In this document: positions 5,904 through 7,317 of the stretch, one piece after another
How positions within the stretch are numbered: position 1 is the stretch's first letter
Layout: each line of letters begins with the position of its first letter
Source of the DNA: Ramlibacter sp.
Lineage (GTDB): Bacteria > Pseudomonadota > Gammaproteobacteria > Burkholderiales > Burkholderiaceae
Assembly (NCBI GenBank): GCA_014376915.1
Contig: JACMQP010000324.1
Location: 1-7,317, forward strand
Direction of reading: 5' to 3'
Length of the DNA stretch: 7,317 nt
The notes under the pieces: generated by a model
Seen by the model: only the letters and a program-made list of their open reading frames with translations
What the model was told of the DNA's origin: nothing
Databases searched by the model: none
Program-made: the position numbers and the translations under genes

Positions 5904-6848
5904 ATGCGCCACAACGTCACCCTCAAACATCTGCGCTGCTTCCTCGCCGTGGCGGAAACCGGCTCCTTTACCATGGCGGCGTCGCGCCTGTTCATGACCC
6001 AGTCGGCGCTGACCGCAACGATCCAGCAGTTCGAAGAAGCCGTGGGCTTGAAAATGTTCGACCGCACCACTCGGCGCGTGGCCATGACCGACCACGCCGA
6101 ACGCTTCATAGCGGAGGCACGCAAGGTGGTCCACAGTTTCGACGGCGCCATCGGCGACCTGACGGCGCTGGCGCAGGGCGAGCGCGGGCATATCCGCATC
6201 GGTGCCGCGGCCTCGGTGATCTACCAGTTCCTGGTCGATGCGATTCCGAAATTCCGCGAAAGTTATCCGAACGTGACCATCTCGCTTCGCGATCCCGCGG
6301 CGCAACAGGTCGAGCTTCTGGTGGTCGAGGGCGAAGTGGACTTTGCCATCGACAGCAAGCACCAGGGCCACGAAGACCTGGTTTACACACCGCTGGTGGC
6401 CGACCGTTATGGCGTCGTCTGCCACCGTGACTTTCCCCTGGCCCACCGCAATCGCCGTCTGCGCTGGGCCGACCTGACGCCAGATGACTACGTGGCGTTC
6501 AGCGCCGAAACCGGCATTGGCCAGTTCCTGCGCAGTCACGCCGGTCATTGGCCGGTGCTGGGCGGCACGCACGATGAAGTCGGAAGCACCACCTCCCTGT
6601 TTGCCGTGCTCAGCATGGGGGGACGGTATTCGGTGCTGCCGGCCATGGCGATGAAAGGGCGCGGGCTGCCTGAACTGGTGTTTCGCGAGCTGCATGCCCC
6701 GCCTTTGGCACGCGAAATCTGCCTGATCACCCGCCGGTTGCGCTCGCTTTCACCCAGTGCGCAGCGGCTGCTGGACATCCTGCTGGCTGGCATCCAGCAG
6801 CACAAGCTACCGGCCGGCGTGTCGTTGCTAGCGCCGCCCACCGTCTAG
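5904..6848 (+). CDS. LysR-type transcriptional regulator, likely operon regulator
   Basis: A 314-residue LysR-type regulator of normal length. Residues about 6-65 form the winged helix-turn-helix (LKHLRCFLAVAETGSFTMAA, then SRLFMTQSALTATIQQFEEAVGLKMFDRTTRRVAMTD). A linker helix runs to about 90. The periplasmic-binding-protein-like effector domain begins at GHIRIGAAASV (95-105) and ends near 298. The effector is probably a pathway substrate or intermediate. Its divergent position from the operon suggests that it activates the operon and may repress itself. The ATG at 5904 is the best start because conserved helix-turn-helix sequence begins only six residues later; its Shine-Dalgarno is poor (GAAG about 13 bases upstream), suggesting low expression. 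The family is certain; the target is inferred from position, and the effector is unknown. Confidence 0.93.
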   Translation: MRHNVTLKHLRCFLAVAETGSFTMAASRLFMTQSALTATIQQFEEAVGLKMFDRTTRRVAMTDHAERFIAEARKVVHSFDGAIGDLTALAQGERGHIRIGAAASVIYQFLVDAIPKFRESYPNVTISLRDPAAQQVELLVVEGEVDFAIDSKHQGHEDLVYTPLVADRYGVVCHRDFPLAHRNRRLRWADLTPDDYVAFSAETGIGQFLRSHAGHWPVLGGTHDEVGSTTSLFAVLSMGGRYSVLPAMAMKGRGLPELVFRELHAPPLAREICLITRRLRSLSPSAQRLLDILLAGIQQHKLPAGVSLLAPPTV

Positions 6849-6849
6849 G

Positions 6850-6910
6850 AAATGCTATTTAATTCATAGCTTTTTGCACTCGTTCTAATTGGGCTGGGGC
6901 CGGTTTAGAC
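6850..6910. repeat. Comamonadaceae-type dispersed intergenic repeat (divergent copy)
   Basis: Starting right after the regulator stop, the sequence has the layout of a short dispersed repeat that I recall from Polaromonas, Acidovorax and Variovorax intergenic regions: TGCTAT, an AT-rich linker, ATAGCT, then a GCGCTT...AAGCGC-like middle and a GGCC end. Here GCTAT (6854-6858) pairs with ATAGC (6866-6870), followed by TTTTT, then TTGCACTCG, a centre, GGGCTGGGGCC and GGTTT. The middle arms have decayed relative to the remembered consensus. Recognition is from memory, not from an alignment. Confidence 0.5.
6854..6875 (+). terminator. Weak hairpin-T tract after the LysR-type gene
   Basis: GCTAT and ATAGC form a 5-bp stem with a 7-base loop, immediately followed by five T residues, only 5 bp after the stop codon. 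The form is that of an intrinsic terminator, but the stem is short and AT-rich, so termination would be weak. It coincides with the head of the dispersed repeat and may be nothing more than that. Confidence 0.3.
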
Positions 6911-7197
6911 GATAGGTTTTCAGTCGCCGCCGAGCTTCAGGGTGCCGGGCAATCGTTTGTCGATGATTGATTGTGAGGAATAAAGTCCGTCAGGTTTTCC
7001 CATAACGTGGCAAACAGGGGGCAGGCTCTGCTGGAAGACAGCTTGGAACGTAACAGCTGTGGGGCGAGGTCAGACTTTGTAGTCCGCCACAAAGCCGACC
7101 GGCTCGTTTGCTATGCCGATGACCTCATGGCCCTCCTGCTTGTCTATAAGTATGCGATTATTCCTTCCATGACTAGTTCACGCTTTTAGCGCTCTGC
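6911..7197. other. Gene-poor gap between the two LysR-type genes
   Basis: I can defend no gene in this 287-bp stretch. On the plus strand a GTG-started 60-codon frame (7007-7189) lacks a Shine-Dalgarno and matches nothing I recognise. On the minus strand one frame from 7177 to 6920 is broken by a single TGA at 7072-7070; it gives peptides with ordinary-looking composition (for example GHEVIGIANEPVGFVADYKV before the stop) but has no ATG, GTG or TTG start near its head. It could be a decayed gene fragment. A 6-bp inverted repeat, CTTTGT (7075-7080) and ACAAAG (7089-7094), lies inside. The right end should carry the promoter of the next regulator gene. Confidence 0.5.
7146..7161. promoter_or_regulatory. 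Candidate dyad upstream of second LysR-type gene
   Basis: ATAA (7146-7149) and TTAT (7158-7161) form an inverted repeat around 8 bp, 36 bp before the ATG of the next regulator gene. Spacing is T-N12-A, one off the classical LysR-box rule. It could be an autoregulatory site or chance. Confidence 0.2.
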
Positions 7198-7317
7198 ATG
7201 GAGCTGCGGCAACTCCGGTATTTCGTTCGCGTCGTTGAACTCGGCAGCATGAGCCGTGCAGCGCTGGACCTCGATCTGGTGCAGTCGGCAATGAGCCAGC
7301 AAATCAGCCGGCTTGAA
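7198..7317 (+). CDS. LysR-type transcriptional regulator, N-terminal fragment (cut by window edge)
   Basis: Forty codons from the ATG at 7198 to the window edge encode the first half of a LysR-type winged helix-turn-helix: MELRQLRYFVRVVELGSMSR, then AALDLDLVQSAMSQQISRLE. The MELRQLRYFV start and the (Q)SAMSQQISRLE recognition helix are textbook for this family, and the opening resembles the Nac/Cbl-like branch. No strong Shine-Dalgarno is visible; the bases before the ATG are GCGCTCTGC. It is in the same direction as the upstream regulator gene but separated by 349 bp including a repeat, so it is a separate unit that probably controls genes to the right of the window. It is a second, different regulator, not a duplicate of the first. 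Confidence 0.9.
   Translation, partial: MELRQLRYFVRVVELGSMSRAALDLDLVQSAMSQQISRLE

Noticed and set aside
7007..7189. 60-codon plus-strand frame containing a YADD motif, reminiscent of reverse transcriptase catalytic motifs
   Set aside because: Only the four-residue motif fits. No other reverse transcriptase block is present, the start is GTG without a Shine-Dalgarno, and the frame is antisense-register with another open frame, so the match is probably chance.
1..7317. CRISPR arrays, tRNA or rRNA genes, complete insertion sequences
   Set aside because: No regularly spaced direct repeats, no tRNA-like cloverleaf sequence and no transposase or terminal inverted repeats were seen on reading through.

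Overview
The window is about 60% G+C with the gene style of a betaproteobacterium. A Bug-family solute-binding protein, LysR-type regulators flanking a catabolic operon, and a short intergenic element resembling the dispersed repeats of Comamonadaceae genomes (Polaromonas, Variovorax, Acidovorax, Rhodoferax) all suggest the order Burkholderiales, probably Comamonadaceae. The species cannot be named from the sequence alone.

Layout. One block of co-directional genes runs leftward on the minus strand from 5730 to the left edge. In transcription order it encodes: a Bug-type periplasmic binding protein (5730-4753); the large and small subunits of an aconitase-superfamily hydro-lyase, usually labelled LeuC/LeuD, joined by a 4-nt ATGA overlap (4712-3426 and 3429-2917); a class I aminotransferase (2888-1686); an RraA/HMG-CHA-aldolase-like protein (1657-980); a class II aldolase/adducin-family protein (934-146); and the first 27 codons of a further protein cut by the window edge (82-1). 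Gaps between successive genes are 28-63 nt and contain no convincing terminator, so one operon is likely. A LysR-type regulator (5904-6848) is divergent from the operon. The 173-bp shared region holds an AT-rich segment with a candidate promoter for the operon and a candidate LysR-type T-N11-A site. To its right come a Comamonadaceae-like repeat, about 290 bp with no gene I can defend, and the start of a second LysR-type regulator (7198 to the edge).

How the genes may work together (inference). The binding protein captures a carboxylate or related ligand, the transaminase interconverts an amino acid and a 2-oxo acid, the hydro-lyase adds or removes water, and the RraA-like protein could cleave a 4-hydroxy-2-oxo acid to pyruvate plus a second product. 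This is the logic of a small catabolic pathway for a branched or polycarboxylic acid, not of leucine biosynthesis. No leuA or leuB is present, and the small hydro-lyase subunit departs from the family consensus at positions that contact substrate. The substrate is not identifiable from sequence. A scheme from a 4-methylene- or 4-hydroxy-4-methylglutamate-type compound to two pyruvates is one testable possibility.
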